Both the position numbers and the translations under genes were made by a program. This document shows positions 18,927 through 28,659 of a stretch of DNA of 64,000 nt, in pieces. The DNA lies in contig JAFEFU010000071.1 in assembly GCA_018240425.1 (NCBI GenBank), forward strand, positions 186,001 through 250,000. The letters are read 5' to 3'. Within the stretch, counting starts at the first letter, position 1. Every line of letters starts with the position of its first letter. The notes under the pieces are model-generated. The model worked only from the letters and a program-made list of their open reading frames with translations. It ran no database searches and had not been told where the DNA came from. The DNA is from Pseudomonadota bacterium (lineage in GTDB: Bacteria > Pseudomonadota > Alphaproteobacteria > Rhodobacterales > Rhodobacteraceae).

Positions 18927-19058
18927 ATGTCCCACGAAAAGAGCCGCGGCAACAAGGAAGTCAAGAAGCCGAAGAAGGAAAAGCCGAAGGTCAGCGCCAC
19001 CGCCCACGCCAGTACGCCGAAGGCCGACGCGGTGGTCGCGGGCACGAAGATCAAGTAG
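18927..19058 (+). CDS. 43-residue Lys-rich microprotein
   Basis: A short gene with GGGGGAAAGACC before the ATG. The product opens MSHEKSRGNKEVKKPKKEKP and continues with an Ala/Thr-rich C-terminal half; it is strongly basic, has no membrane segment and looks disordered. Short proteins with a similar SRGNKE-KKPKKEK start recur in alphaproteobacteria, which supports it being real. A role in nucleic-acid binding would be a guess from charge alone. Confidence 0.65.
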   Translation: MSHEKSRGNKEVKKPKKEKPKVSATAHASTPKADAVVAGTKIK

Positions 19059-19139
19059 ACGGCGGCGCGGCGGCACGACCCGCCGTGCTTCGGAGCGGCG
19101 AGACGATGGCGGGCCGCCACCGCCTTGCCTGATTGCGCC

Positions 19140-19553
19140 CTACCGCGCGACAGTCACCACGCAATGCGCGCGGCCCGCGACATCGGCCGCGACCGACCCC
19201 AGGACCAGCCGCGAAATGCCGCGCTTGTCGCCGGTGCCCATGACGATATGGTCGAAACCGTGGGTCTCGGCAAAGCCGACGATGCCCGACGCCGCCTCGC
19301 GCGAGCGGATCGAGGCAGTCTCTGCCTTGGGCGCGCCGTGCTTGCCGGCCAGGTCGGCGGCGCTTTTCAGCAGGCGGTCGACCTCTTCGTCGGTCCAGTG
19401 GCTGATGAGCGGCCCGCGGCCGCCGCCATGCGCGACATTCACGGTGCAGATGGTCAGGGGCGCCTTGGTCAGGGCCGCGAGTTCGGCGGCGTGAATGACC
19501 GCCACGTCGGAATGGTCGGTGCCGTCGGTGGCACAGAGGATTTTCTTGACCAT
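19140..19553 (-). CDS. Universal stress protein (UspA family)
   Basis: A 137-residue single-domain Usp. It has the N-terminal KKILCATDGTDHSD strand-loop and the ATP-binding signature GTGDKRGISRLVLGSVAADV (G-x2-G-x9-G-S). I took the ATG at 19553, which has AGGAG 7 nt upstream, rather than the ATG at 19568. Usp proteins support stress survival; the exact trigger cannot be read from sequence. Confidence 0.9.
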   Translation of the reverse strand: MVKKILCATDGTDHSDVAVIHAAELAALTKAPLTICTVNVAHGGGRGPLISHWTDEEVDRLLKSAADLAGKHGAPKAETASIRSREAASGIVGFAETHGFDHIVMGTGDKRGISRLVLGSVAADVAGRAHCVVTVAR

Positions 19554-19746
19554 GACCTTCTCCTGCATCTGGTTGCTTTCATTTCCTTACATCTTTCGAT
19601 CTGGGGACTGCCTTGACATGCATCAAGGGAAAGCCAGACGTCAAAAAAGCCAGGCGCCAAAAAGCCAGACGGGGCGCGTGTCGCCACGCACCCCGCCTGT
19701 CATCGCGTCCGTGGATGCCGCCGCATCCGGTCCGCGGCCGTCCGGG

Positions 19747-19875
19747 TCAGCGCCCGCCGCGCACCGACGCGAAGACCGCGCCACCTGCATTGCGCTGCCG
19801 TGCGCCGGCGCCGCTGCCGATGCGGGCCAGGGCTTCGGTGCGGCCTTTGCGGGCAAGTTCGATGAAGTTGGTCAT
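19747..19875 (-). CDS. 42-residue microprotein, related to the next one upstream
   Basis: Starts at the ATG at 19875 with AAAAGGA upstream. It opens MTNFIELARKGR, then has a Gly/Ala/Arg-rich centre (GSGAGARQR) and ends VFASVRGGR. The opening and the GS-x-AGAR-x-R block recur in the 54-residue protein encoded at 19960-20124 on the same strand, so the two look like diverged tandem paralogues. It is basic, with a possible short amphipathic N-terminal helix. No function is known to me. Confidence 0.5.
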   Translation of the reverse strand: MTNFIELARKGRTEALARIGSGAGARQRNAGGAVFASVRGGR

Positions 19876-19959
19876 GGCTGTGGTCCTTTTCTGGATGATC
19901 GGGTGTGTGACGGTCTCGGCCGTCGGGAAGGTGGAAAAGCGGGGGGCGCGGCCAGGCCG

Positions 19960-20124
19960 TCAGCGGCGCCCGGATGCCTGCATGAAGGCGGCATTTTCGT
20001 GGCGGATCTGCTGGCGGAAGCGGGCGCCCGCGGTCGAGCCCATCATGTTGCCGCAGGGGAACCCGCCCACATGACCGGCAGCGCCGCAACGGTTTTTCCT
20101 TGCCATCTCAAGAAGATCCGTCAT
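19960..20124 (-). CDS. 54-residue microprotein, paralogue of the 42-residue one
   Basis: Starts at the ATG at 20124 after AAAGGGCGG. It opens MTDLLEMARKNR, continues with a Gly-rich stretch holding two Cys (C13, C24) and then GSTAGARFRQQIRHENAAF. The opening MT-x-x-x-E-x-ARK-x-R and the GS-x-AGAR-x-R block match the neighbour at 19747-19875. The second gene starts 84 bp after this one stops, consistent with one transcript. No domain is recognised. Confidence 0.5.
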   Translation of the reverse strand: MTDLLEMARKNRCGAAGHVGGFPCGNMMGSTAGARFRQQIRHENAAFMQASGRR

Positions 20125-20587
20125 TTCGTCCGCCCTTTCTTCTGTCTGATCCGTTTTTTCTTCTGGCGTCTTGCCGCCGCCTTAATTGCCGTCTGAGGAC
20201 AAACTTGTTCCTCACACGTGTCCGAATCCGGGCAGAACCACGCCGAAAGCGTGATTAATCAGGGGAATTTTCGTGACAACCGGACGCAGAATAAAACCAG
20301 TCACGCAATCGCGCCGGTTTTGTTTCCTGCCATCCCGACCGGGGGTCCGGTGGTCCTTCTGGTGGGTGCCTCAGGCGGATGCCCTGTCTGCGAAATCCCG
20401 GGGCGCCTGGGGCGACGCCGGCACAGCATCCTGGCCTGGCATCGAACTCTCTGTAATCCTTTGGGAATTTCCGGGCGAAATCCGCCCCGCTCTCCTTCCT
20501 TTTGCAAATCCTTCCGGCTATCTCGCCGGAGCCAGCAGTATAAAAAAAGTAATTACAAAAGCTTTATATCGCAAAAACGCAGCAGAA
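20125..20587. other. Intergenic region with palindromes, no convincing gene
   Basis: Upstream of the microprotein pair and downstream of a membrane-protein gene. It is AT-richer than its surroundings, especially at 20538-20580. An interrupted palindrome GAGGACAAACTTGTTCCTC (20195-20213) stands next to the 8-bp palindrome ACACGTGT (20214-20221), about 70 bp before the 54-residue protein's start, and may be an operator. Open frames crossing it lack a ribosome site and any recognisable composition. Confidence 0.4.
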
Positions 20588-21175
20588 TCAACCACTCCGT
20601 CCATAGCGGCGCTGATTTCTCCAGAATCGCCACAGGCTCAGTCCCGCCAGCGGCGCAAAGGACAGAATCGCCATCGCCAGATTCTCGGTCACCAGCAGCC
20701 AATGGAGCGCCGACAGGATCACCGCGGCATAGACCCAGCGTTGCAGGCGCTTCCAGCCGGTGCCCATCCGCGCCACAGCGGCATCGGTCGAGGTCAGCGC
20801 CAAGGGCAGCAGGATCGCCAGCGCGAGCCACCCCGGCAGAACCCCCGGGCGCACGAAAGATTGAAGGACCGCCCGCGGCGACACATGCACCAGCCAGATG
20901 CCCAGGTGCAGCAGCGTGTAGAGGCAGCTCGCCACCCCAAGATAGCGGCGGCTGATCTTCAGCCCGGGCAGCGGCCCGAACAGCAGCAGCAGCGGCGTGA
21001 TGCAGAGGGTGACGATCAGGAGCCAGCCGGCGATGTCGCCGGTCCACAGCACCAGGTCGAACTTGCGGTCGCGCAGGTGCGACAGGGCCATCCACGGCAC
21101 CGGCAAGGCGAGAATCGCCCAGAAGAGATAGATCTTGAAACCGCTCCGGCCGCCCGCCGCGTTCCTGCCCGCCAT
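20588..21175 (-). CDS. Ferric-reductase-like membrane protein (MsrQ/YedZ type)
   Basis: A 195-residue protein with about six membrane helices. Histidines in helices (SHLRDRKFD, LYTLLHLGIWLVHVSP, SALHWLLVTEN) fit the heme-binding ferric-reductase-like transmembrane domain, as in MsrQ, which passes electrons to the methionine sulfoxide reductase MsrP. No msrP-like gene lies next to it, so the partner is open. Its stop is followed by AT-rich DNA; its start lies 17 bp after the next gene's end. Confidence 0.65.
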   Translation of the reverse strand: MAGRNAAGGRSGFKIYLFWAILALPVPWMALSHLRDRKFDLVLWTGDIAGWLLIVTLCITPLLLLFGPLPGLKISRRYLGVASCLYTLLHLGIWLVHVSPRAVLQSFVRPGVLPGWLALAILLPLALTSTDAAVARMGTGWKRLQRWVYAAVILSALHWLLVTENLAMAILSFAPLAGLSLWRFWRNQRRYGRSG

Positions 21176-21192
21176 CGCTGCCCCCTTGTCGG

Positions 21193-22665
<1,473 letters not shown>

Positions 22666-22920
22666 GTTGCTCACCACCATCTCGAAAAGCTTCAATGAAA
22701 AATCTTCCGCACCGCGCCCGCATGATACCGCGCGGCGCCGCGGGTGCAAAATGCAGAACGCGCGGCGGAACCGGGCATTCTGGTCGTTTCGGAACCAATC
22801 ACGGGTATTTGCCCGGTTTCCGCGCCCGGACTGTCCACACAGGCGCGCGGACGGGCTGCTACCCGCAATCCGCGGTTGACCGGCGGGCGGGCGGGCAGCG
22901 GTGATTCGCCGGGGTGCGAC

Positions 22921-24267
22921 TCAGATCTTGACATAGGCGCCCGCGGGGGCCGGCCGGCCCGCATAGGTGTTGCGCGTGTCGAGCAAGAGCCGCGCCGCGC
23001 GACCGACAAGATCATAATCCACGCCGCTGTGGTCGGTGGTGACGAGAACCGCATCATAGCCCGCCACGCCCGCCTCGGTCAGCGCCGCCGACCGCCGGCC
23101 AGCCAGGCCGGGATGGTCGCGCGTAGGGGGCATGACCGGGAAATAGGGGTCGTGATAATCGCAGGCGGCCCCCATCGCCTCCAGCCGGTTCAGGATCGCC
23201 AGCGCCGGGCTTTCGCGCGTGTCCTCGATGTTCTTCTTGTACGAGACGCCCAGGATCAGGACCCGGGCGCCCTCGGCCCCCTGCCCCGAGCGCGCGGCGA
23301 TTTCCGCAATCACCCGCCCGGCGATCCGGTCGGGCGCGGTGTCGTTGTTGTGGCGCGCCAGATCGACGATCGGCAGGGACGATCCCACGTCCCGCGCCCG
23401 CCACGAGAGATAGACCGGCGAGACGGGGATGCAGTCGCCGCCGATCCCCGGCCCGGGGTAAAAGGGCATGTAGCCGAAGGGCTTGGTCGCCGCGGCCTGC
23501 ACCACCTCCCAGACATCGACGCCCATCGCCTCCATCGCCACCTTCATCTCGTTGACCAGCGCGATGTTGACCGTGCGAAAGCTGTTTTCCGCCAGCTTGA
23601 CCGCCTCGGCGGTGGCCAGCGAACTGACCGGAACCGTGCGGGCCACGACCTGCGAATAGAACCGGTCCAGAAGCTCGCGCGATTGCGCATCATCGGCGCC
23701 GACCACCTTGGGAATCGACTTGGTGTCGAACGTTGCGTTGCCCGGATCCTCGCGCTCGGGCGAGAAACCCAGGAAGAAATCGGTCCCCGCCCGCAGGCCG
23801 CCGCGTTCGAGGATCGGCTTGACGACGGTGGCGGTGGCGCCGGGCCAGACAGTGCTTTCCAGCACCACCAGCTGGCCGGGGCGCAGCTGGGCCGCAACGG
23901 TCTCGGCGGCGCGGACGACATAACTCAGGTCCGGCTCGCGCTCGGTCGACAGGGGGGTGGGCACGCAGATCAGGACGATATCCGCCGCCGCAAGAACCGC
24001 AGGATCGCTCGACGCGCCGAATCTCCCCCCCGCCCGCGCCCTGGCGATGCGGTCCTCGGCGAAGTAGGAGATCACCCGCTCGCCGGCGTTGATCGCCGCC
24101 ACGCGGGCCGCGTTCAGGTCGAACCCGGTGACCGGAAAGCCGCATTCGTTGATGGTCAGCGCGAGTGGCAGGCCGACATAGCCCAGGCCCACCGTCACCA
24201 CCCGCGCCTCGCGCGCCGCGATCTTGTCCTTCAGGGACGAAAACATCGAAAAGGAAGCGGTCATCAT
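22921..24267 (-). CDS. Nucleotide-sugar 6-dehydrogenase (WbpA/WecC type)
   Basis: A 448-residue UDP-glucose/GDP-mannose dehydrogenase family enzyme, making a UDP-uronic acid by two-step NAD+ oxidation. It has the NAD motif VGLGYVGLPLA (26-36), the middle-domain AENSFRTVNIALVNE and the catalytic Cys279 in GIGGDCIPVSP. The NAENSFR and GGDCIP pattern fits the UDP-N-acetyl-hexosamine branch (WbpA) better than plain UDP-glucose dehydrogenase, but the exact substrate is not settled. It is transcribed away from the epimerase gene at 24671. Confidence 0.85.
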   Translation of the reverse strand: MMTASFSMFSSLKDKIAAREARVVTVGLGYVGLPLALTINECGFPVTGFDLNAARVAAINAGERVISYFAEDRIARARAGGRFGASSDPAVLAAADIVLICVPTPLSTEREPDLSYVVRAAETVAAQLRPGQLVVLESTVWPGATATVVKPILERGGLRAGTDFFLGFSPEREDPGNATFDTKSIPKVVGADDAQSRELLDRFYSQVVARTVPVSSLATAEAVKLAENSFRTVNIALVNEMKVAMEAMGVDVWEVVQAAATKPFGYMPFYPGPGIGGDCIPVSPVYLSWRARDVGSSLPIVDLARHNNDTAPDRIAGRVIAEIAARSGQGAEGARVLILGVSYKKNIEDTRESPALAILNRLEAMGAACDYHDPYFPVMPPTRDHPGLAGRRSAALTEAGVAGYDAVLVTTDHSGVDYDLVGRAARLLLDTRNTYAGRPAPAGAYVKI

Positions 24268-24670
24268 CTGTCCTCAATCTCTGCGCCGGCGAAGGGCCCG
24301 GCCAACAAAAAACCTCACAGGGCCGGCATCCGTCAAATCGCGCCGTGCGCCCCTGCTCCCTTTTGCGGCCAGGATAGCCGCCAATCCGCGCGAACGAACC
24401 GGACTGTCGCACCAGAGGCGACGATGCGCAGACCTGCGCGCCCGCATGGCAACCGAAGACTATCAGAACCCTCGCCGCATTCCAAAGAAATGGCGCGCGG
24501 GTCCGCCGCCGCCGCTGCCGCGCCCCTCGCCGCCGGAGGTGCCGGCAACAAAGGCGCGCCAGCGCGCGATTGCGTCCGATTTTGCGACAAGCCGCGCATT
24601 TCCCCTATGCGAGCCGCCGTCCGCCCGTGCTAACGTCACCGCAGTCGGCGGGTTTATTGGCTGAAACGAC
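24268..24670. other. Divergent promoter region of the polysaccharide locus
   Basis: About 400 bp between two divergent sugar-nucleotide genes, with no convincing gene. It must hold promoters for both directions. I could not pick a reliable operator or a sigma-factor site in it. Confidence 0.4.
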
Positions 24671-25642
24671 ATGAGAATTTTCATTACCGGCGGCGCAGGG
24701 TTCATCGGGTCGCATCTGTGCGAGCGGCTGGCGGCCGAGGGCCACGAGATCGCGGTGCTTGACGACCTGTCCACCGGACGGCGGGAAAACCTGGCGGCGC
24801 TCGAAGGCTCGAACCGGCTGCGCTTCACCGAGGGCAGCATCCTCGACGCCGATCTGGTCGGATCTCTGGCGGACGATGCCGACATGATCTTCCATCTCGC
24901 CGCCGCCGTGGGCGTCAAGCTCATCATGGACGAGCCCTCGCGCTCGATCCTCACCAACGTCGGCGGCACCGAGAATGTCTTGCGCGCCGCACTTCGCCGC
25001 AAGGTGCCGACCTTCATCGCCTCGACCTCCGAGGTCTATGGCAAGGCCGCCAAGTTCCCGTTCAGCGAAGATGACGACCTGACCATCGGCGCGACCAGGA
25101 ACCTGCGCTGGTCCTACGCCTGCGCCAAGACGCTCGACGAATTCCTGGCGCTGGCCTATGCCCGCGAACAGGCGCTGCCCGTGGTGATCCTGCGCTTCTT
25201 CAACACCACCGGCCCGCGCCAGACCGGGCGCTATGGCATGGTGGTGCCGAACTTCATCCAGGCCGCGCTCGACGGCCGGCCGCTGATGGTGCACGGCACC
25301 GGCGAACAGTCGCGCTGCTTCGGCCATGTCAAGGATGTGGTCGAGGCGATGGTGCGCCTGATGGCCACGCCCGCCGCCTTCGGCCAGGTGTTCAACGTCG
25401 CCAACGACCAGGAAGTCACCATCCGCGCTCTGGCAGAACAGGTCATCGCCGCCACCGGATCGGCCTCGGAAATCCGGCTGGTGCCCTATTCCAGCGTCTA
25501 TCCCGAAGGGTTCGAGGACATGGCCCGCCGCCTGCCCGATGTATCGAAACTGCACCGCACCATCGGCTTCCGCCCGCGCCGGCCCCTGTCCGAGATCATC
25601 GCCGACGTGATCGCCGAGAAACGCGCCGGCGGTGCCGCATGA
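24671..25642 (+). CDS. NAD-dependent sugar-nucleotide epimerase/dehydratase
   Basis: A 323-residue extended SDR. It has the NAD-binding [10 protein letters not shown] (7-16), Asp at the end of beta 2 (LDDLSTGR), the STSEVYG block and the catalytic Y-x3-K in SYACAKTLDEF. The sequence pattern is nearest to UDP-glucose 4-epimerase or UDP-glucuronate epimerase/decarboxylase-like proteins; the substrate is open. It overlaps the glycosyltransferase gene downstream by ATGA, starting a four-gene run to 29835. Confidence 0.85.
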   Translation: MRIFITGGAGFIGSHLCERLAAEGHEIAVLDDLSTGRRENLAALEGSNRLRFTEGSILDADLVGSLADDADMIFHLAAAVGVKLIMDEPSRSILTNVGGTENVLRAALRRKVPTFIASTSEVYGKAAKFPFSEDDDLTIGATRNLRWSYACAKTLDEFLALAYAREQALPVVILRFFNTTGPRQTGRYGMVVPNFIQAALDGRPLMVHGTGEQSRCFGHVKDVVEAMVRLMATPAAFGQVFNVANDQEVTIRALAEQVIAATGSASEIRLVPYSSVYPEGFEDMARRLPDVSKLHRTIGFRPRRPLSEIIADVIAEKRAGGAA

Positions 25643-27111
25643 CCGACGGCGGCAGGAGGGACTATGCGGTCCTGGCGCTGATCCTGGCGCTGGCGCTGGC
25701 ACTCCGGCTCTACGGGCTGAACGGCCCGCTGTGGTTCGACGAGATCACCACCGTCGACACCCACCTGCGCCTCGGCTGGGGCGAGATGATGCAGAGCTAT
25801 TCGATGAACCACCATTATCTGCACAACCTCGCGGCCAAGGCGGCGATGCAGATCTTCGGCGAGTCTCCCTGGGCGATCCGGCTGCCGGCGCTGCTGTTCG
25901 GGCTGAGCGCGATCGCGGCCATGTGGGTGCTGGTCCGCCGCGCCACCGACAGCGGCACCGCCCACGCCACCGCGTTGCTGCTGGCGCTGTCCTACCACCA
26001 TATCTGGTTCTCGCAGAACGCCCGCGGCTATACCGGGATGGCGCTTTTCTCGACCATCGGTTTCCTGCTGTTCCTGTCAGGGCTGAAGGACGGGCGCTGG
26101 CGCAGCTGGCTGTGGTTCGCCGCGGCGATGGCCGCCACCATCTTCACCCACCTGACCGGGGCCTTCTTCTTCGTCACGCTCGGGCTGGTGTGGCTTTGGC
26201 GGGTGGTCGCCGCTTGGCGGCGGGGGGCACTTGACCGCGACCTCATCATAAAGCCATTCACCGGCTTCCTGATCGGCGGGCTGGTCACGATCGCGCTTTA
26301 CGCGCCGCTGCTGCCCAGCCTGCTCAGGACCGTGGGGGGCGTCGCCGAGACCTCGGCGGGCGACCCGATGCAGGAGTATCAGAGCCCGCTCTGGACCGCA
26401 TATGAGGCGATCCGCACCGGCGTCGGCCATGCCGGGCCGCTGGTGACGCTGATCGGGCTGGGGGTCCTGGCCCTGTCGCTTCTGGGCGCCGTCGCGCTCC
26501 GGCGCAGGGCGCCGCTGATCGCGCCGGTCACCTTCGGCCACATCCTCCTGTCCGTTGCGCTGCTTCTGGCGATGGGAATGCGCATCTGGCCGCGCTTCTT
26601 CTTCACCGACATCGCCTTCCTTCTGTTCCTCATCGTCTGCGGGGTGCAGCTGGTCTGCTTCTCGACCGGCCCGATGCTGGGGCGCTGGCTCTACCGGCTG
26701 GCGCTGATCGGGATGGTCCTGGTCTCCGGCGCGATGGCCGCGCGCAACTACATGGCGCCAAAGCAGGACATGGCCGGCGCCTACCGCTTTGCCGAGGCCC
26801 ACCGCCAGCCCGGCGAGCGGATCTACACGATCGCCTACGCGGCCGAGGTCTACCGCACCCATTTCCATGCCGACTGGGGCGCGATCTTCACCGAGGCCGA
26901 TTACCGCGCCGCCCTCGACGCTCCCGGCCCCCTGACCATCGTCGTCGTCTTTCCCGACCGCAGTTTCCGCAGCCTGCCCTCGCTTGAGGCCGATCTCAGC
27001 AGCGGCCGCCTGCGCAAGGAGGCGTACCTGCCCGGCACCCTCGGCGACGGCGGCATCGTGATCCTGCACCGCGACGCAGCGGCGGGAACGGCAGGAGGCT
27101 CGGGTGGCTGA
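25639..27111 (+). CDS. GT-C membrane glycosyltransferase (GT39/ArnT-like)
   Basis: A 490-residue polytopic protein with about ten to eleven membrane helices. The first extracytoplasmic loop has LWFDEITTVDTH, the acidic motif that GT39/ArnT-type enzymes use for catalysis and metal binding, followed by MNHHYLHN. These enzymes move sugars from polyprenyl phosphates to acceptors on the periplasmic side. The C-terminal 130 residues form a soluble domain. It overlaps the upstream epimerase by 4 bp and the GMC oxidoreductase by 8 bp. Confidence 0.75.
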   Translation: MTDGGRRDYAVLALILALALALRLYGLNGPLWFDEITTVDTHLRLGWGEMMQSYSMNHHYLHNLAAKAAMQIFGESPWAIRLPALLFGLSAIAAMWVLVRRATDSGTAHATALLLALSYHHIWFSQNARGYTGMALFSTIGFLLFLSGLKDGRWRSWLWFAAAMAATIFTHLTGAFFFVTLGLVWLWRVVAAWRRGALDRDLIIKPFTGFLIGGLVTIALYAPLLPSLLRTVGGVAETSAGDPMQEYQSPLWTAYEAIRTGVGHAGPLVTLIGLGVLALSLLGAVALRRRAPLIAPVTFGHILLSVALLLAMGMRIWPRFFFTDIAFLLFLIVCGVQLVCFSTGPMLGRWLYRLALIGMVLVSGAMAARNYMAPKQDMAGAYRFAEAHRQPGERIYTIAYAAEVYRTHFHADWGAIFTEADYRAALDAPGPLTIVVVFPDRSFRSLPSLEADLSSGRLRKEAYLPGTLGDGGIVILHRDAAAGTAGGSGG

Positions 27112-28627
27112 CCTGGTCGTCGGCTCGGGCCCGTCCGGGGTCACGGTCGCCGGCGCGCTTCTCGCGCGCGGGCGCGAGGTCGTCATGCTCGACGTGGGCA
27201 AGGGGCTGGAGCCCGACCGGGCGGCGGCGCGCGACACCTTCGCCAGCGCCGGCCCTGCCGGCTGGTCCCGCGACGACATCGCCCGCTGGCAGGGCGGACA
27301 GGTCGCGGCCCCTCCCGGCCGGGTGCGCCGCTTTGGCTCGGACTTCGCGATGGAGCCGCCCGAGGCGACCTTTGCCGAGGGCGCGGACCATTTCCACCTG
27401 CGTGCGTCGAACGCGCAAGGCGGCCTGTCGAACCTCTGGGGGTCGGCGCTCCTGCCCTACCGTGCCGCCGACATGGCAGGCTGGCCGGTGACGGCGGACG
27501 AGCTTGCCCCCCATTACGCCGCCGTCGCGGCCTTCCTGCCGGTCAGCGGCACCACCGACGCCCTAGGGCAGCTTTTCCGGCAGATGCCGATGGAGGGCCG
27601 CACCCCCCTGCCCGCCGGTCCCCAGGCCGAGGAGTTTCTCCGCCGCCACCTGTCTGCCGGCCCTGACCCCGGCGCCACCCTCGGGCTGGCGCGGCAGGCC
27701 GTCGCCCCCGGCTGCCGGGCCTGCGGCCAGTGCCTGCACGGCTGCCCCTGGCGGCTGATCTGGTCGGCGGCGCAGCGTCTTCCCGCCCTCGCCGCCCTGC
27801 CCGGCTTCACCTACCGCCCCGGTGCCCCGGTGCGGCGCTTCGCCGAAGGGCCCGAGGGGGTCACGCTGACGCTGGCGGACGGCAGCTCGGTGACCGGAAG
27901 CCGCGCCTTCCTCGCGGCCGGGGTTCTGGAAAGCGCGCGCATCCTCCTGGCCTCGCAGCCCGTGCCGGACAAGCTCACCCTCCTCGACAGCCAGCATGGG
28001 TTCCTGCCCGCGCTCCAGCGCCGCGCCACCCGGCCCCGCCCCGACCGGATGCCCCATCACACCCTGACCCAGCTCTTCCTCGAGATCGACGACCCTGCGC
28101 TCTCGCCCTACCTGGTCCATGCCCAGATTTACGGCTGGAACGATTTCTACGCCCGCGACCTGATCGCCAGCTACGGCCGCCGCCTGCCCGGAAGCGCGCC
28201 CCTCTGGCGGCTGCTCGCGCGCCGGCTGATGGTGGCCCAGATCTTCCTGCACTCGGACCATTCGGCGCGCGCCGAACTCAGCCTTGCCCCGGACGGGCGG
28301 CTTCGTGCCCGCACCTCGCTGCCCGCAGACCACCCCGCCCGTTTCCGCGCCGCCGCCCGCCGGGTCGGCGCCAGCCTGGCGCGCGGCGGCCTTGCGCCCC
28401 TGGGCTTCGCCGCGCGGGTCAATCCGCCCGGCTCGTCCTTTCACGCCGGGGGCACGGTGCCGATGGCGCGCACCCCCGGCCCCGGCCAGAGCGACCGCCT
28501 CGGCCGCCCGCACGGCCTTGCGCGCCTGCATGTCGCCGACGCCTCGGTCCTGCCTGCCATTCCGGCAACGACCATCACCCTGCCGGTGATGGCCAACGCC
28601 CACCGCATCGCCAGCGAAGCCCCATGA
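27104..28627 (+). CDS. GMC-type oxidoreductase with a ferredoxin-like Cys motif
   Basis: A 507-residue flavoprotein, GTG start at 27104. The N-terminal LVVGSGPSGVTVAG binds FAD, and the C-terminal FHAGGTVPM and LHVADASVLPAIPATTITLPVMANAHRIA match the GMC C-terminal signature. Between them lies C204-x2-C207-x2-C210-x3-C214-P, the ligand pattern of a 4Fe-4S ferredoxin, which classical GMC enzymes lack. It is translationally coupled to both neighbours (8-bp overlap with the GT-C gene). Oxidation of a sugar or lipid-linked sugar is a reasonable guess. Confidence 0.75.
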   Translation: MADLVVGSGPSGVTVAGALLARGREVVMLDVGKGLEPDRAAARDTFASAGPAGWSRDDIARWQGGQVAAPPGRVRRFGSDFAMEPPEATFAEGADHFHLRASNAQGGLSNLWGSALLPYRAADMAGWPVTADELAPHYAAVAAFLPVSGTTDALGQLFRQMPMEGRTPLPAGPQAEEFLRRHLSAGPDPGATLGLARQAVAPGCRACGQCLHGCPWRLIWSAAQRLPALAALPGFTYRPGAPVRRFAEGPEGVTLTLADGSSVTGSRAFLAAGVLESARILLASQPVPDKLTLLDSQHGFLPALQRRATRPRPDRMPHHTLTQLFLEIDDPALSPYLVHAQIYGWNDFYARDLIASYGRRLPGSAPLWRLLARRLMVAQIFLHSDHSARAELSLAPDGRLRARTSLPADHPARFRAAARRVGASLARGGLAPLGFAARVNPPGSSFHAGGTVPMARTPGPGQSDRLGRPHGLARLHVADASVLPAIPATTITLPVMANAHRIASEAP

Positions 28628-28659
28628 CCCTGCCTGCCCACACCCCAAGGAGTTGCCTG

